This document shows, in pieces, positions 6,685 to 12,836 of a stretch of 12,836 nucleotides of DNA; position 1 is the first letter of the stretch; each line of letters opens with the position of its first letter. The position numbers and the translations under genes are program-made. The notes below the pieces were generated by a model. The model had not been told where the DNA came from. It saw only the letters and a program-made list of their open reading frames with translations, and searched no databases. Source of the DNA: JBJXFK01 sp046155505 (GTDB taxonomy: Bacteria; Planctomycetota; Phycisphaerae; UBA1845; Fen-1342); contig JBJXFK010000237.1 of assembly GCA_046155505.1 (NCBI GenBank), positions 1 through 12,836 on the forward strand, in the 5' to 3' direction.

Positions 6685-7560
6685 TCAGAACTTGAAGTGC
6701 TGGTCAGTCAGGCCGGGATTGATGCGGACACTTTTGTACTGGTAGCTGCCAAGAAGTTGCTTGCCTTCCTTGTCGGCAAACGACTGCACGCTGGTGGGCA
6801 GCAGCCATTCCTGGTCGAGATGGATGATCATCTTGGCGTCGGGGTATTCGCTCTTAGGACCGGTGTAGGGCAGCATGCGTTCGAAGATGAACGTGGGCCG
6901 CCCGTCAACCACGCCTTTGCCGGCGTAGTGATAGTCGAGCACGCCTTTTTGCGCACCGATCGTGTTGTATCGATCAAGCAGATCGAGCGTGGAGCGGAAG
7001 CCGAACTCGTCGATCGTGCGGCGGCTCGCAGCGCGGGCGCGATCGCCGTGGATCGGCATCTCGATTTCGGAAATGATCAAGCGAATGAGTACGCCCGCCG
7101 GTTCAACCTTGGCAATCTTCTGGCCCTTGGAATCAACGCGATCGGGCGTGTCGATGAACAGGCAGCGTTTGACTTGGTCCTCGTTTTTCAGCCACTTCAT
7201 GAAGACGCTGTGCGGCTTCGTGCGAAACAGAACTTCGATCTCTTCGACCGGGCGCAGCTTGTTGTCGATGCGCTCCTGCTTGACGAATACGCACGAATAG
7301 TCGCGGATCTGGTCGTCATGAAACTGTCGCCCCATCTGGGCGAGCTCGATCGGGTTGGTGCGGGCGAGCTCGATCAGCTCTTCGTGATTGAGCTTTTTCA
7401 CGCCGCTGGCGGCGACGATCGGCGATTTGGCCTTGATAGCGGGCGCGGGAGCGGCGACGAGCAACTGTCCATCGCTGTCACCTTCGGCACAGACGAGCGG
7501 GACGATCATGGCGGCGAGCAGCATCGCGCGCCGACCGAACGAATTTGAGGACTTTGGCAT
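6685..7560 (-). CDS. DUF1571 domain protein, probably exported
   Basis: A 291-residue protein of the DUF1571 family, common in planctomycetes and of unknown function. The start is ATG at 7560. The frame continues 44 codons upstream, but there the coding is unlike the family and the proposed promoter lies inside it. An AGG about 12 nt upstream is only a weak ribosome site. Residues 8-25 form a hydrophobic leader after Arg10-Arg11, reading AMLLAAMIVPLVCAEG. A linker of about 30 residues follows. The family core starts at DYSCVFVKQERI (87-98) and continues through FRTKPHSVFMKWL (112-124), RTIDEFGFRSTLDLLDRY (181-198), and an Asp/Tyr-rich last third (PYTGPKSEYPDAKMIIHLDQEWLLPTSV) that resembles LolA-type half-barrel strands. 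It is the first gene of the 7560-3330 minus-strand run, but the 260-bp gap to the next gene argues for a separate unit. Confidence 0.85.
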   Translation of the reverse strand: MPKSSNSFGRRAMLLAAMIVPLVCAEGDSDGQLLVAAPAPAIKAKSPIVAASGVKKLNHEELIELARTNPIELAQMGRQFHDDQIRDYSCVFVKQERIDNKLRPVEEIEVLFRTKPHSVFMKWLKNEDQVKRCLFIDTPDRVDSKGQKIAKVEPAGVLIRLIISEIEMPIHGDRARAASRRTIDEFGFRSTLDLLDRYNTIGAQKGVLDYHYAGKGVVDGRPTFIFERMLPYTGPKSEYPDAKMIIHLDQEWLLPTSVQSFADKEGKQLLGSYQYKSVRINPGLTDQHFKF

Positions 7561-7703
7561 GCAAACAACCTGATCGCGGCGCAGGGGCGTACCACACACG
7601 GTACGTCGAAAAGCCGCATGCATTATCGAATCCGCACGCTGCGCATCGGAGCCCCGATTCGCCGCGCCGGCAAAATCGGCTGGCCGACCCAAGGGCCAGA
7701 CGA

Positions 7704-7732
7704 ATTCTACGTGTCGCTTACCCGTTAGCCAA
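7704..7732 (-). promoter_or_regulatory. sigma70-like promoter for the DUF1571 gene
   Basis: On the minus strand TTGGCT (7727-7732) and TAGAAT (7704-7709) are separated by exactly 17 bp, matching the -35 and -10 consensus at 4/6 and 5/6. Transcription would start near 7697, giving a leader of about 135 nt. The site lies in an AT-richer patch. The leader contains a small hairpin, CGTACC-acacac-GGTACG, at 7588-7605. The rest of the 7561-7794 gap shows no gene. Confidence 0.45.
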
Positions 7733-7794
7733 GCAAAAGTTGCATTTACATTTGCTTATCGCCGCGCAACGGTCGCGGTGGGGCAAATTTGTGG

Positions 7795-8634
7795 TTAGAC
7801 CTTGGCCCAATCGCGCAAAAACCGCTCGTAGGCACGCAGATCAGCAGAGAATTCGAGCGTGTGCGCGTCGTTGTCGAAGCGGACGACGCGCGGCGTGGCG
7901 GCGGCAATGCGGCGCAGCCAACGCTCGGTGGGATCATTGCAGATGATCTGCTCCTTTCCTGCGAGCAGCAGTGTCGTCGGCACTCGCACCGCGCCTCTGG
8001 CAACGCGGCGCAGGCGCTGATCGAGGCGCGACGAGTGGAATAGAAACCGCGCGGTCGCGTGGGTTAGTTTGAGCGGATCGCGCGCGATGAATTGTTGACC
8101 GAGCGGGTTGTCGGTGAACAGCGCGGGATCGGCCAGTGGAATTTCGAAAAGCGTGGTCGAGCGAGTGAGCAATGCGCGACCGATTCGCATGCGCTGCCAG
8201 AAGCCGACGTCGACGGCGGGGAAGATGCCGGGCGTGATGAGGAGGAGTTGTCGCCAGGGGTTCGGATCGCGGAGTGCGAGGGCGGTCGCGACCTTGCCGC
8301 CCCAGCTTAGGCCGATGAGCCGCGCGGGGGCGGCGGCGTCCACAGTTAGCGCTGCGATCTCGTCGATGTCGAGGAGCCAGCGATCGATGTTCGGCGCGTC
8401 GCTGCGGGCTTGCTCGTTCAGGCCGCTGCCGCGACGGTCGGGCAGGATGACGCGCCAGCCGCAGTCGGCGAGGAGCGATGCCGACCATTCGTACCAGCCG
8501 CCGTGCGATTGGATGCCGTGCAGATAGATAATCGTGCCATGCGCACGCGGCGGGGTCCAGACGCGACCGCGGGCGACGTAGCCGTCGCTGAGTTTCCATT
8601 CGGCAGGCTGTGGCGGCGAGAGCGGCGTATGCAC
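7795..8634 (-). CDS. alpha/beta hydrolase (lysophospholipase-like)
   Basis: A 279-residue alpha/beta-hydrolase-fold protein, probably cytoplasmic, as no signal peptide is visible. GTIIYLHGIQSHGGWYEW (33-50) carries the HG oxyanion motif. VILPDRRGSGLN (62-73) is the strand-4 region, GLSWG (108-112) holds the nucleophile Ser110, and NDAHTLEF carries His258. At the usual acid position the sequence reads LAGKEQIICND, with Glu228 where Asp is common; Asp234 is an alternative. The likely activity is cleavage of a carboxylic ester; the substrate is unknown. GTG at 8634 is chosen as the start because the frame upstream (to GTG 8700) only translates the REP-like palindrome. The ribosome site is weak. 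The gene follows the ACT gene on the same strand with the palindrome between them, so read-through depends on that hairpin. Confidence 0.85.
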   Translation of the reverse strand: MHTPLSPPQPAEWKLSDGYVARGRVWTPPRAHGTIIYLHGIQSHGGWYEWSASLLADCGWRVILPDRRGSGLNEQARSDAPNIDRWLLDIDEIAALTVDAAAPARLIGLSWGGKVATALALRDPNPWRQLLLITPGIFPAVDVGFWQRMRIGRALLTRSTTLFEIPLADPALFTDNPLGQQFIARDPLKLTHATARFLFHSSRLDQRLRRVARGAVRVPTTLLLAGKEQIICNDPTERWLRRIAAATPRVVRFDNDAHTLEFSADLRAYERFLRDWAKV

Positions 8635-8654
8635 GATGAGTGGTTCCGTCGCCG

Positions 8655-8728
8655 CGTAGGGTGGGCATCGCCCAACATTCCATGCTTCCTCGAATACCAC
8701 GGAAATGGTGGGCGATGCCCACCCTACG
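8655..8728. repeat. REP-like 74-bp palindromic element
   Basis: Perfect 20-bp arms CGTAGGGTGGGCATCGCCCA (8655-8674) and TGGGCGATGCCCACCCTACG (8709-8728) enclose a 34-bp centre that pairs further (CATT/AATG-type and CC/GG pairs near the apex). From memory, the GTAGGGTGGGC core is a recurrent intergenic repeat in several bacterial groups. It fits a REP/BIME-type element mobilised in trans by a RAYT transposase; no such gene is in the window. It sits between two minus-strand genes and overlaps the last codons of the ACT gene. Confidence 0.85.
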
Positions 8729-9203
8729 GTCGCTTGAGGTCGTTTTGGTCGAGGATGCGGAACTTTCGCGCCGTGAGCAGCGAAGCCGCCGCCGGCGGGT
8801 TGTCGACCTGCATCGCGATCCGCGCCGGTTCATCGGCGCTGCTGAGCAATGCATACGTGTAGTTGATGTTGATTTCGCCGGCGATGAGCGCCGCACAAAC
8901 GGTCATAATGCCGCGCTTGCCCTCGGGCAATTCGATCACCAGCAGTTCGGTTTCGGAGATGGCGAAACCCGATTCGATCAGTTGCTCGCGGGCGAGGTCG
9001 GGGTCATCGACAATCAGCCGCACGATCGAGCAATCGACGGATGCCTCAACCGACAGCGCGAGGATGTGTACATCGACATCCTCGAACAATCGCGTCAGGC
9101 GAAGCAACTGCCCCAGCCGATTTTCGAGAAAGACCGAGATCTGGCGGCAAAGCGGATAATCGCTGCCATCCATCGTTTCCAGCGGCTCAATCGATTTTTT
9201 CAT
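8724..9203 (-). CDS. double ACT-domain protein
   Basis: A 159-residue protein made of two ACT-type domains, small modules that bind amino acids and regulate or sense metabolism. Domain 1 spans about 17-92 (CRQISVFLENRLGQLLRLTRLFEDVDVHILALSV, then SIVRLIVDDPDLAREQLIESGF). Domain 2 spans about 93-156 (KRGIMTVCAALIAGEININYTYALLSS, then ARIAMQVDNPPAAASLL). The pattern matches free-standing tandem-ACT proteins rather than the regulatory tail of a larger enzyme. The start is ATG at 9203 (MKKS); ATG at 9173 is possible, and neither has a strong ribosome site. The stop codon TAG (8724-8726) lies in the right arm of the REP-like element, so the native C-terminus may have been altered. The gene is divergent from the BatA-type gene, with 139 bp between them. 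A TATACT -10-like box on the minus strand at 9253-9258 has no matching -35. Confidence 0.82.
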   Translation of the reverse strand: MKKSIEPLETMDGSDYPLCRQISVFLENRLGQLLRLTRLFEDVDVHILALSVEASVDCSIVRLIVDDPDLAREQLIESGFAISETELLVIELPEGKRGIMTVCAALIAGEININYTYALLSSADEPARIAMQVDNPPAAASLLTARKFRILDQNDLKRP

Positions 9204-9342
9204 GGTGCGTGGTGCTTTGCGAACTGTTACCGGACCCGAACGCAGTCGGTAGAGTATAGATCGACGGATCGAATGTACAGACTGTTTTCGCCGCGCGGCA
9301 ACTCGGCCGCAACGAGATCAGTCGGAAAGCGGGTCTGGCGTC

Positions 9343-11460
9343 TTGAGTGTGATCGCCTTCAGCTTTGCCCAGCCCGCGCTTTTGCTCGGCATCGCCGTAT
9401 GCGTCGTGCCGTTTTTGCTGCACTTCCTGCTGCGACCGCGACCCAAACGCATCGTTTTTCCGGCGATGGCGCTGTTTCGGCACGCGCTGGCGACCGGGCA
9501 GCGCGCACGACGGCTGCAGGACTACCGCCTGCTCGCGGTGCGGATGGCGCTGCTCGCGCTGGCGGCTACGCTGCTGGCCGCACCGACCTGCGAGCAGCCC
9601 CAGACGACCGTCGAGCGCGGGCCGCGGGCGATTGCGGTCGTGCTGGACGATTCGTGGAGCACGTCGTACCGGTTGGACGAGACGACCGTGGTGAGCGATC
9701 TGCTGCGCGACGCCGCGCGGCGAACGGTCCAGAGTTGGGCGAGCGATCCGCACGCGGTTTCGTTCGCGCTCATTCGCAACGGGCCGGGGGCCGCGACGCT
9801 TGAGCCGACCGCCGATCGGACGTCGCTCCTGCCCGTCATCGAGTCGCTCGGCAGCGGGCCGCCGCACGCGCGCGGGCTGGCGGCTGCGATTCAACAGGCG
9901 GCGCGACAGTTGCAGACGGCGCGGCAGCCGACACGCGAATTGGTGATTTTCACGGATGGCGCGGCTCATGCGTGGAGCGACATGCCGGCCCGCGCGCTCG
10001 ACGGCGTGTCGGGGACGAGCGTGCGCATCATCACGCCGCCGACTGCTTTGCGAACCAATCTCGCGATTCGCGGCGTTTCCATCGATCCGCTCGGCGGTCG
10101 AGATGCGACGCCGATTCCGCTGGCCGCGACCGTGCAGGCGACGGGCGTATCGGCACAGGCGAGCTTGGTGGCGCGGATGAACGGGCGCGAAGTGGCGCGG
10201 GTGAGTCCGATCGCGCTCGACGCGGACGCTGCGGTCGACGTTGACGTACTGATTCCACCGCAGCCTATCGGGCGGCATGCGCTGTCGATCGAGCTTGAGC
10301 CGATGGATCGGTTGCCGCACGATCAGACGCACTTTGCGGTGATTGAGGTGCGGGCCAGGCCGATCGCGTGGCTGATTGAAGATGCCGACGCGGCACAGCG
10401 TGAGACGCTGGCGGTCACGATCTTGCGAAACTTGCTCGCGCCGGACACGCTCGATCCCGCGGCGCAGGCGGTGGCGCTGCGGCGTGTCTCCGCGGATCGG
10501 GAGCTGCCGAGTGCGACAGAGGCGACACCGTCGCTGATCATCGCACCATCGGGCGTGGCGATCACAGATGCGCAGGCCGAGCTGATTCGCAAATCGATCG
10601 AAGCGGGAAGCACGCTCGTGCTGGCGTGTACGAGTGATTCGGCGGATGTCGATTGGCCGGGCTTGCGGACGCTGCTGTCGACGCGCGTCCCGCGCGTGGA
10701 ACTGCTCGACGCGGTGACGAGCATTGCGGCGGGGGCGGACGCGGACGCGGATGCGATCGCGGGATTGAAAGAGCTGTCGCGTTGTACGATCCGGCGACGC
10801 GTGCGGCTGGGTGAAATGCGCGAGGGCGTTAGCATCGATGCGTACTTCGCCGACGACGAGCCGGCGATTGTGAGCCGACGGATGGGGCGCGGACGCGTGG
10901 TGTTGATTGCGACGTCGGCGGATCCGGCGTGGAGCGAATTGGGGCTCCGCGCGGCGGGTCTTTTGGAGTGGCTGCACGGCTTGATGCGCAGCGGCGACGA
11001 GTCGCAGCGATCGGCGGCGTTTATCGCGGGAACGCAGATTGAAGCGCTGCCGATGGTGGCGGCTGATCGCACGTCAATATCTATCTCGCGCATGGTGCCG
11101 GCCGATTCGCGGCAAGTCTCGGTGCGAATGGTGGATGGCAAAGCGGAGCCGCGATTGCCGAGCGATTTGCCGGGCGTCTATGGCGTGCGTGCGGCGAGCG
11201 CGGATGTCGCGACGGCGGCGTATGCGGTGAACTGGCCGATCGAAGAGGCCGAGCTTGTCGCGATCGAGCCGGAGCGGGTACGACAGTTGCTTGGGGTGGA
11301 CGCCGTGAGTTTTGAAACGACGGAGTCGATCGGCGAGAAGCGCGAACAGGCGACGATACCGCAGATGATCGATCCAAAGTTGCCGATCGCGGCGTTGCTA
11401 CTGGCGGCGCTGTTCGCGGAGATGTGGCAGTCGCGGAATCCGCGAGCGATGACGAACTGA
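9343..11460 (+). CDS. BatA-type membrane protein with von Willebrand factor A domain
   Basis: A 705-residue membrane protein. Residues 4-30 are the BatA N-terminal signature (FSFAQPALLLGIAVCVVPFLLHFLLRPRPKR...FP). A second hydrophobic segment lies at about 63-80. A VWA domain begins at AIAVVLDDSWSTS, where Asp102-x-Ser104-x-Ser106 is an intact metal-ion adhesion site, supported by FTDG at 203-206. A long periplasmic or cytoplasmic region follows, with a GATase-like stretch (SLIIAPSGVAITDAQAELIRKSIEAGSTLVLA). A last membrane segment is at about 680-695, before MWQSRNPRAMTN. Such proteins normally sit with MoxR ATPase, DUF58 and further Bat genes; here none adjoins. The start is TTG 9343, or GTG 9349 (MIAFSFAQP); both have weak ribosome sites, so the first two residues are uncertain. 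Its role is presumed to be in envelope stress or complex assembly. Confidence 0.85.
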   Translation: MSVIAFSFAQPALLLGIAVCVVPFLLHFLLRPRPKRIVFPAMALFRHALATGQRARRLQDYRLLAVRMALLALAATLLAAPTCEQPQTTVERGPRAIAVVLDDSWSTSYRLDETTVVSDLLRDAARRTVQSWASDPHAVSFALIRNGPGAATLEPTADRTSLLPVIESLGSGPPHARGLAAAIQQAARQLQTARQPTRELVIFTDGAAHAWSDMPARALDGVSGTSVRIITPPTALRTNLAIRGVSIDPLGGRDATPIPLAATVQATGVSAQASLVARMNGREVARVSPIALDADAAVDVDVLIPPQPIGRHALSIELEPMDRLPHDQTHFAVIEVRARPIAWLIEDADAAQRETLAVTILRNLLAPDTLDPAAQAVALRRVSADRELPSATEATPSLIIAPSGVAITDAQAELIRKSIEAGSTLVLACTSDSADVDWPGLRTLLSTRVPRVELLDAVTSIAAGADADADAIAGLKELSRCTIRRRVRLGEMREGVSIDAYFADDEPAIVSRRMGRGRVVLIATSADPAWSELGLRAAGLLEWLHGLMRSGDESQRSAAFIAGTQIEALPMVAADRTSISISRMVPADSRQVSVRMVDGKAEPRLPSDLPGVYGVRAASADVATAAYAVNWPIEEAELVAIEPERVRQLLGVDAVSFETTESIGEKREQATIPQMIDPKLPIAALLLAALFAEMWQSRNPRAMTN

Positions 11461-11463
11461 GAC

Positions 11464-11484
11464 ACGACGGCGCGTGCGCCGCGT
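11464..11484 (+). terminator. candidate hairpin after the BatA-type gene
   Basis: CGGCGC-GT-GCGCCG forms a compact GC stem with imperfect flanking pairs, starting 4-8 bp past the stop codon at 11460. No T tract follows, so termination is only a suggestion. Confidence 0.3.
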
Positions 11485-11521
11485 TGTGGAGCTGCCGCCC
11501 TCGGCTGCTTTCTTCGATTGG

Positions 11522-11608
11522 GCACGCTGCCTGGCGTGCAGATTGCGGCGTTCGAGGCACGAGCGCGGGCGAGGACGCCCGCGGAACATCAGAACGGGCT
11601 GGAAGCCC
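11522..11608. repeat. cluster of three short hairpins, repeat-like intergenic sequence
   Basis: Three inverted repeats lie in 87 bp between convergent genes: GCACGC/GCGTGC (11522-11539), CGCGGGCG-AGGA-CGCCCGCG (11564-11583) and GGGCT-GGA-AGCCC (11596-11608). The wording GGACGCCCGCGGAAC...GGGCTGGAAGCCC looks like dispersed intergenic repeats I associate with planctomycete genomes, but this is memory, not a search. No gene is supported in 11461-11638. Confidence 0.45.
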
Positions 11609-11638
11609 ATAGCAGACGACCGCGTGAACTGCTGGACG

Positions 11639-12448
11639 TTAGCAGTTCGCGCCAAACTGAGCCAGCAGGCCGGAGAGATCAGATAGATCGACATCTCCGT
11701 CACCGTTGATATCGCCCTGCGCGCGGGTCGCGCCGCCCGAGACGCCGAAGTTGGCCAGCAGACGCGAGAGGTCGCTGAGATCGACGTCGCGATCACCGTC
11801 GAGATCGCCGGCCAGTGTGACGAGCAACGAGAACGATGCGTCACTGATCGTCGGCGTGATGCGCAACACGGTTGAGACCGCCGGTGCATCGTTGCGATCG
11901 GTCAGTACCGTCGCGAGGGCGTTGGAAATGCTGAACGTGTATGTGCCGCACGGACCGGGGGCGTTGAACGTGCCCGTCGCGAGCAGTTGCGGGCCACTTT
12001 GGCCGACGCCGGCGATGACGTTGGCACTTTCGGCGACGCCCGCACCGGGGTTCAGCGCCGTGCCGAATGTGTTCTGACCGCCGCCGATCTGAACGAGATT
12101 GCGCTGGCCGGCGGTGCCGATCTGCGTCCCGCGATAGCCGCCGACGCCGGGGTTGGAAACGCCCAGCGGGCGCGCGAAATTGGTCATGCCTGCCGGAATG
12201 CCGGTGCCCGATGGAATGTCGAATAGGGCCGGGTTGGCGAGCGCCTGGGCAAAATCGACGCTGAGCAGCGAGAGACCTTCGTTGTCGCCGGTCGATACGG
12301 TGAAGCTGATTGACCAGTCGATCGGCGTGCCGGCGACGACCGCGGCCCCGTCTTGCGAAGAGCCGACGGACACTGTGACCGACGGATCGGCAAGCGCGAC
12401 CGTTGCGATGAGCGATGAGCCGACGAGACCAAGCGTGCGACGCAGCAT
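11639..12448 (-). CDS. secreted protein with C-terminal dockerin doublet ending in Cys
   Basis: A 269-residue exported protein. The start is ATG at 12448, with GGAG about 8 nt upstream; the frame extends further but would run into the tRNA gene. Residues 1-20 are a signal peptide (RR, then hydrophobic, ending VALA). The middle is a beta-rich, Gly/Asn/Thr-rich domain beginning DPSVTVSVGSS and VVAGTPIDWSISFTVSTGDNEGLSLLSVDFA. This looks like cohesin-type or PEP-CTERM-associated beta domains, but I cannot name it. Residues 212-269 are two dockerin repeats (DLDGDRDVDLSD and DINGDGDVDLSD calcium loops, helices LSRLLANFG and LSGLLAQFG), and the protein ends ANC with a terminal Cys. The tail is very close to that of the serine hydrolase at 925-2136. 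A good promoter lies 58-86 bp upstream. Confidence 0.88.
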   Translation of the reverse strand: MLRRTLGLVGSSLIATVALADPSVTVSVGSSQDGAAVVAGTPIDWSISFTVSTGDNEGLSLLSVDFAQALANPALFDIPSGTGIPAGMTNFARPLGVSNPGVGGYRGTQIGTAGQRNLVQIGGGQNTFGTALNPGAGVAESANVIAGVGQSGPQLLATGTFNAPGPCGTYTFSISNALATVLTDRNDAPAVSTVLRITPTISDASFSLLVTLAGDLDGDRDVDLSDLSRLLANFGVSGGATRAQGDINGDGDVDLSDLSGLLAQFGANC

Positions 12449-12505
12449 TGTTTCCGCTCCAATGAATGCCGATAACGAGTTCCGCAGCGTCCCTACGATC
12501 GTCGC

Positions 12506-12534
12506 ATTGTAGCCGATGGAGGAACGTTGGCGAA
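12506..12534 (-). promoter_or_regulatory. sigma70-like promoter for the dockerin gene
   Basis: On the minus strand TTCGCC (12529-12534) and TACAAT (12506-12511) are 17 bp apart; the -10 matches 5/6. Predicted start is near 12499, about 50 nt before the ATG at 12448. Confidence 0.45.
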
Positions 12535-12584
12535 GCGAAAAGCGTGACACCACGGCGGGTCGGCGTGGCGAGCAAGCGTGGGAA

Positions 12585-12655
12585 CTGGGGATCAAGGATT
12601 TGAACCTTGACTAACTGGTCCAGAGCCAGTCGTGCTACCGTTACACCAATCCCCA
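12585..12655 (-). tRNA. tRNA-Gln (anticodon CUG)
   Basis: On the minus strand the acceptor arms TGGGGAT and ATCCCCA pair fully, with discriminator G at 12585 and no encoded CCA. The D arm contains GGTGTAACGGTAGCACG. The anticodon stem ACTGG/CCAGT encloses loop CTCTGGA, giving anticodon CTG, which reads CAG. The T arm is CAAGG-TTCAAAT-CCTTG. G73 is typical of bacterial tRNA-Gln. Length is 71 nt. Confidence 0.93.
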
Positions 12656-12667
12656 ATCGTTGCAAAG

Positions 12668-12696
12668 AGTGTAATTCGCGGAATGACTGAAAGCAA
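12668..12696 (-). promoter_or_regulatory. promoter for tRNA-Gln
   Basis: On the minus strand TTGCTT (12691-12696) and TACACT (12668-12673) are separated by 17 bp. The predicted start is near 12661, about 6 nt ahead of the mature 5' end of the tRNA. Confidence 0.45.
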
Positions 12697-12794
12697 TGCC
12701 TATGCACGCAGGGTCGGCGTCAGGTTTGTGGGTAAATGACAAAGGCCCGATCCTCGGTTTCAATAGCTTCGGGTTTCAAACGAGCCATTTGGCC

Positions 12795-12801
12795 AAGGAG
12801 G
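12795..12801 (+). promoter_or_regulatory. ribosome binding site AAGGAGG
   Basis: A full AAGGAGG, 5 nt ahead of GTG at 12807. It is among the strongest ribosome sites in the window and decides that start over ATG at 12805, which is followed at once by a stop. Confidence 0.65.
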
Positions 12802-12806
12802 GCCAT

Positions 12807-12836
12807 GTGAATCTTACCGAAGTCGCCGAAACCGTG
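12807..12836 (+). CDS. start of an unidentified gene, 3' partial
   Basis: Ten codons (MNLTEVAETV) from a GTG start with a consensus ribosome site, open to the window end. Too short for a family call. It is divergent from tRNA-Gln. The leader has two GGTTTCAA copies (12756-12763 and 12772-12779). A 24-codon ORF at 12736-12810 ends ATGTGA across this start, which could allow translational coupling but may be chance. Confidence 0.5.
   Translation, partial: MNLTEVAETV

Noticed and set aside
6469..7548. 359-codon plus-strand frame opposite DUF1571
   Set aside because: Antisense shadow: no ribosome site or domain; the minus strand has family motifs.
8635..8700. N-terminal extension of the alpha/beta hydrolase to GTG 8700
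   Set aside because: It would translate the palindrome (NVGRCPPYA), a known artefact of such repeats, so the internal GTG at 8634 was preferred.
8640..9803. 387-codon plus-strand frame across the ACT gene and into the BatA-type gene
   Set aside because: It starts in the REP-like palindrome and overlaps two real genes in other frames; Arg/Ala-rich.
9187..10977. 596-codon open frame on the minus strand, opposite the BatA-type gene
   Set aside because: Composition is Arg/His/Gln-rich with no recognisable domain, typical of the antisense frame of a GC-rich gene. The plus strand has a clear BatA/VWA protein.
12449..12595. N-terminal extension of the dockerin protein up to 12595
   Set aside because: It would overlap the tRNA-Gln gene and displace the signal peptide; ATG 12448 has a ribosome site.
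1..12836. CRISPR array, transposase, toxin-antitoxin or restriction system
   Set aside because: No regularly spaced repeats and no protein with the corresponding motifs were seen on either strand.

Overview
The window is GC-rich chromosomal DNA that most resembles a planctomycete, probably Phycisphaerae-like. The evidence is family content. Two exported proteins end in a dockerin doublet with a Cys close to the C-terminus, one exported protein ends in a PEP-CTERM sorting signal, and there is a DUF1571 protein and a BatA/von Willebrand-type membrane protein. These are assignments from residue patterns; no database search was run.

Layout. (1) 1-895, plus strand: the C-terminal part of a MiaB-type tRNA methylthiotransferase, cut by the window edge. 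(2) 925-3025, minus strand: a secreted beta-lactamase-fold serine hydrolase with a dockerin doublet, downstream of a lipoate/octanoate transferase family enzyme. (3) 3330-7560, minus strand: four mostly exported proteins. In transcription order they are DUF1571, a PEP-CTERM beta-propeller-like protein, an unrecognised secreted protein with an EF-hand-like loop, and a membrane-anchored collagen-repeat plus phage-tail-collar protein. Only the last two are spaced like an operon. A strong hairpin separates the PEP-CTERM gene from them. (4) 7795-9203, minus strand: an alpha/beta hydrolase and a double-ACT-domain protein, separated by a 74-bp REP-like palindrome that supplies the ACT gene's stop codon. 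(5) 9343-11460, plus strand: an orphan BatA/VWA membrane protein, divergent from the ACT gene. (6) 11461-11638: short intergenic stretch with several hairpins. (7) 11639-12655, minus strand: a second dockerin-ended secreted protein and a tRNA-Gln(CUG) with its own promoter-like sequence. (8) 12807-end, plus strand: the first codons of a gene with an excellent ribosome binding site.

The genes do not form one obvious pathway. They combine housekeeping functions (tRNA modification, lipoylation, tRNA-Gln) with a cluster of cell-surface or exported proteins using at least two C-terminal signals. The observations most worth following up are the shared dockerin-plus-Cys tail, the collagen/tail-collar protein paired with an unknown secreted protein, the REP-like palindrome providing a stop codon, and a 16-bp direct repeat on both sides of the PEP-CTERM gene. 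I found no CRISPR array, transposase, prophage module or clear defence system.
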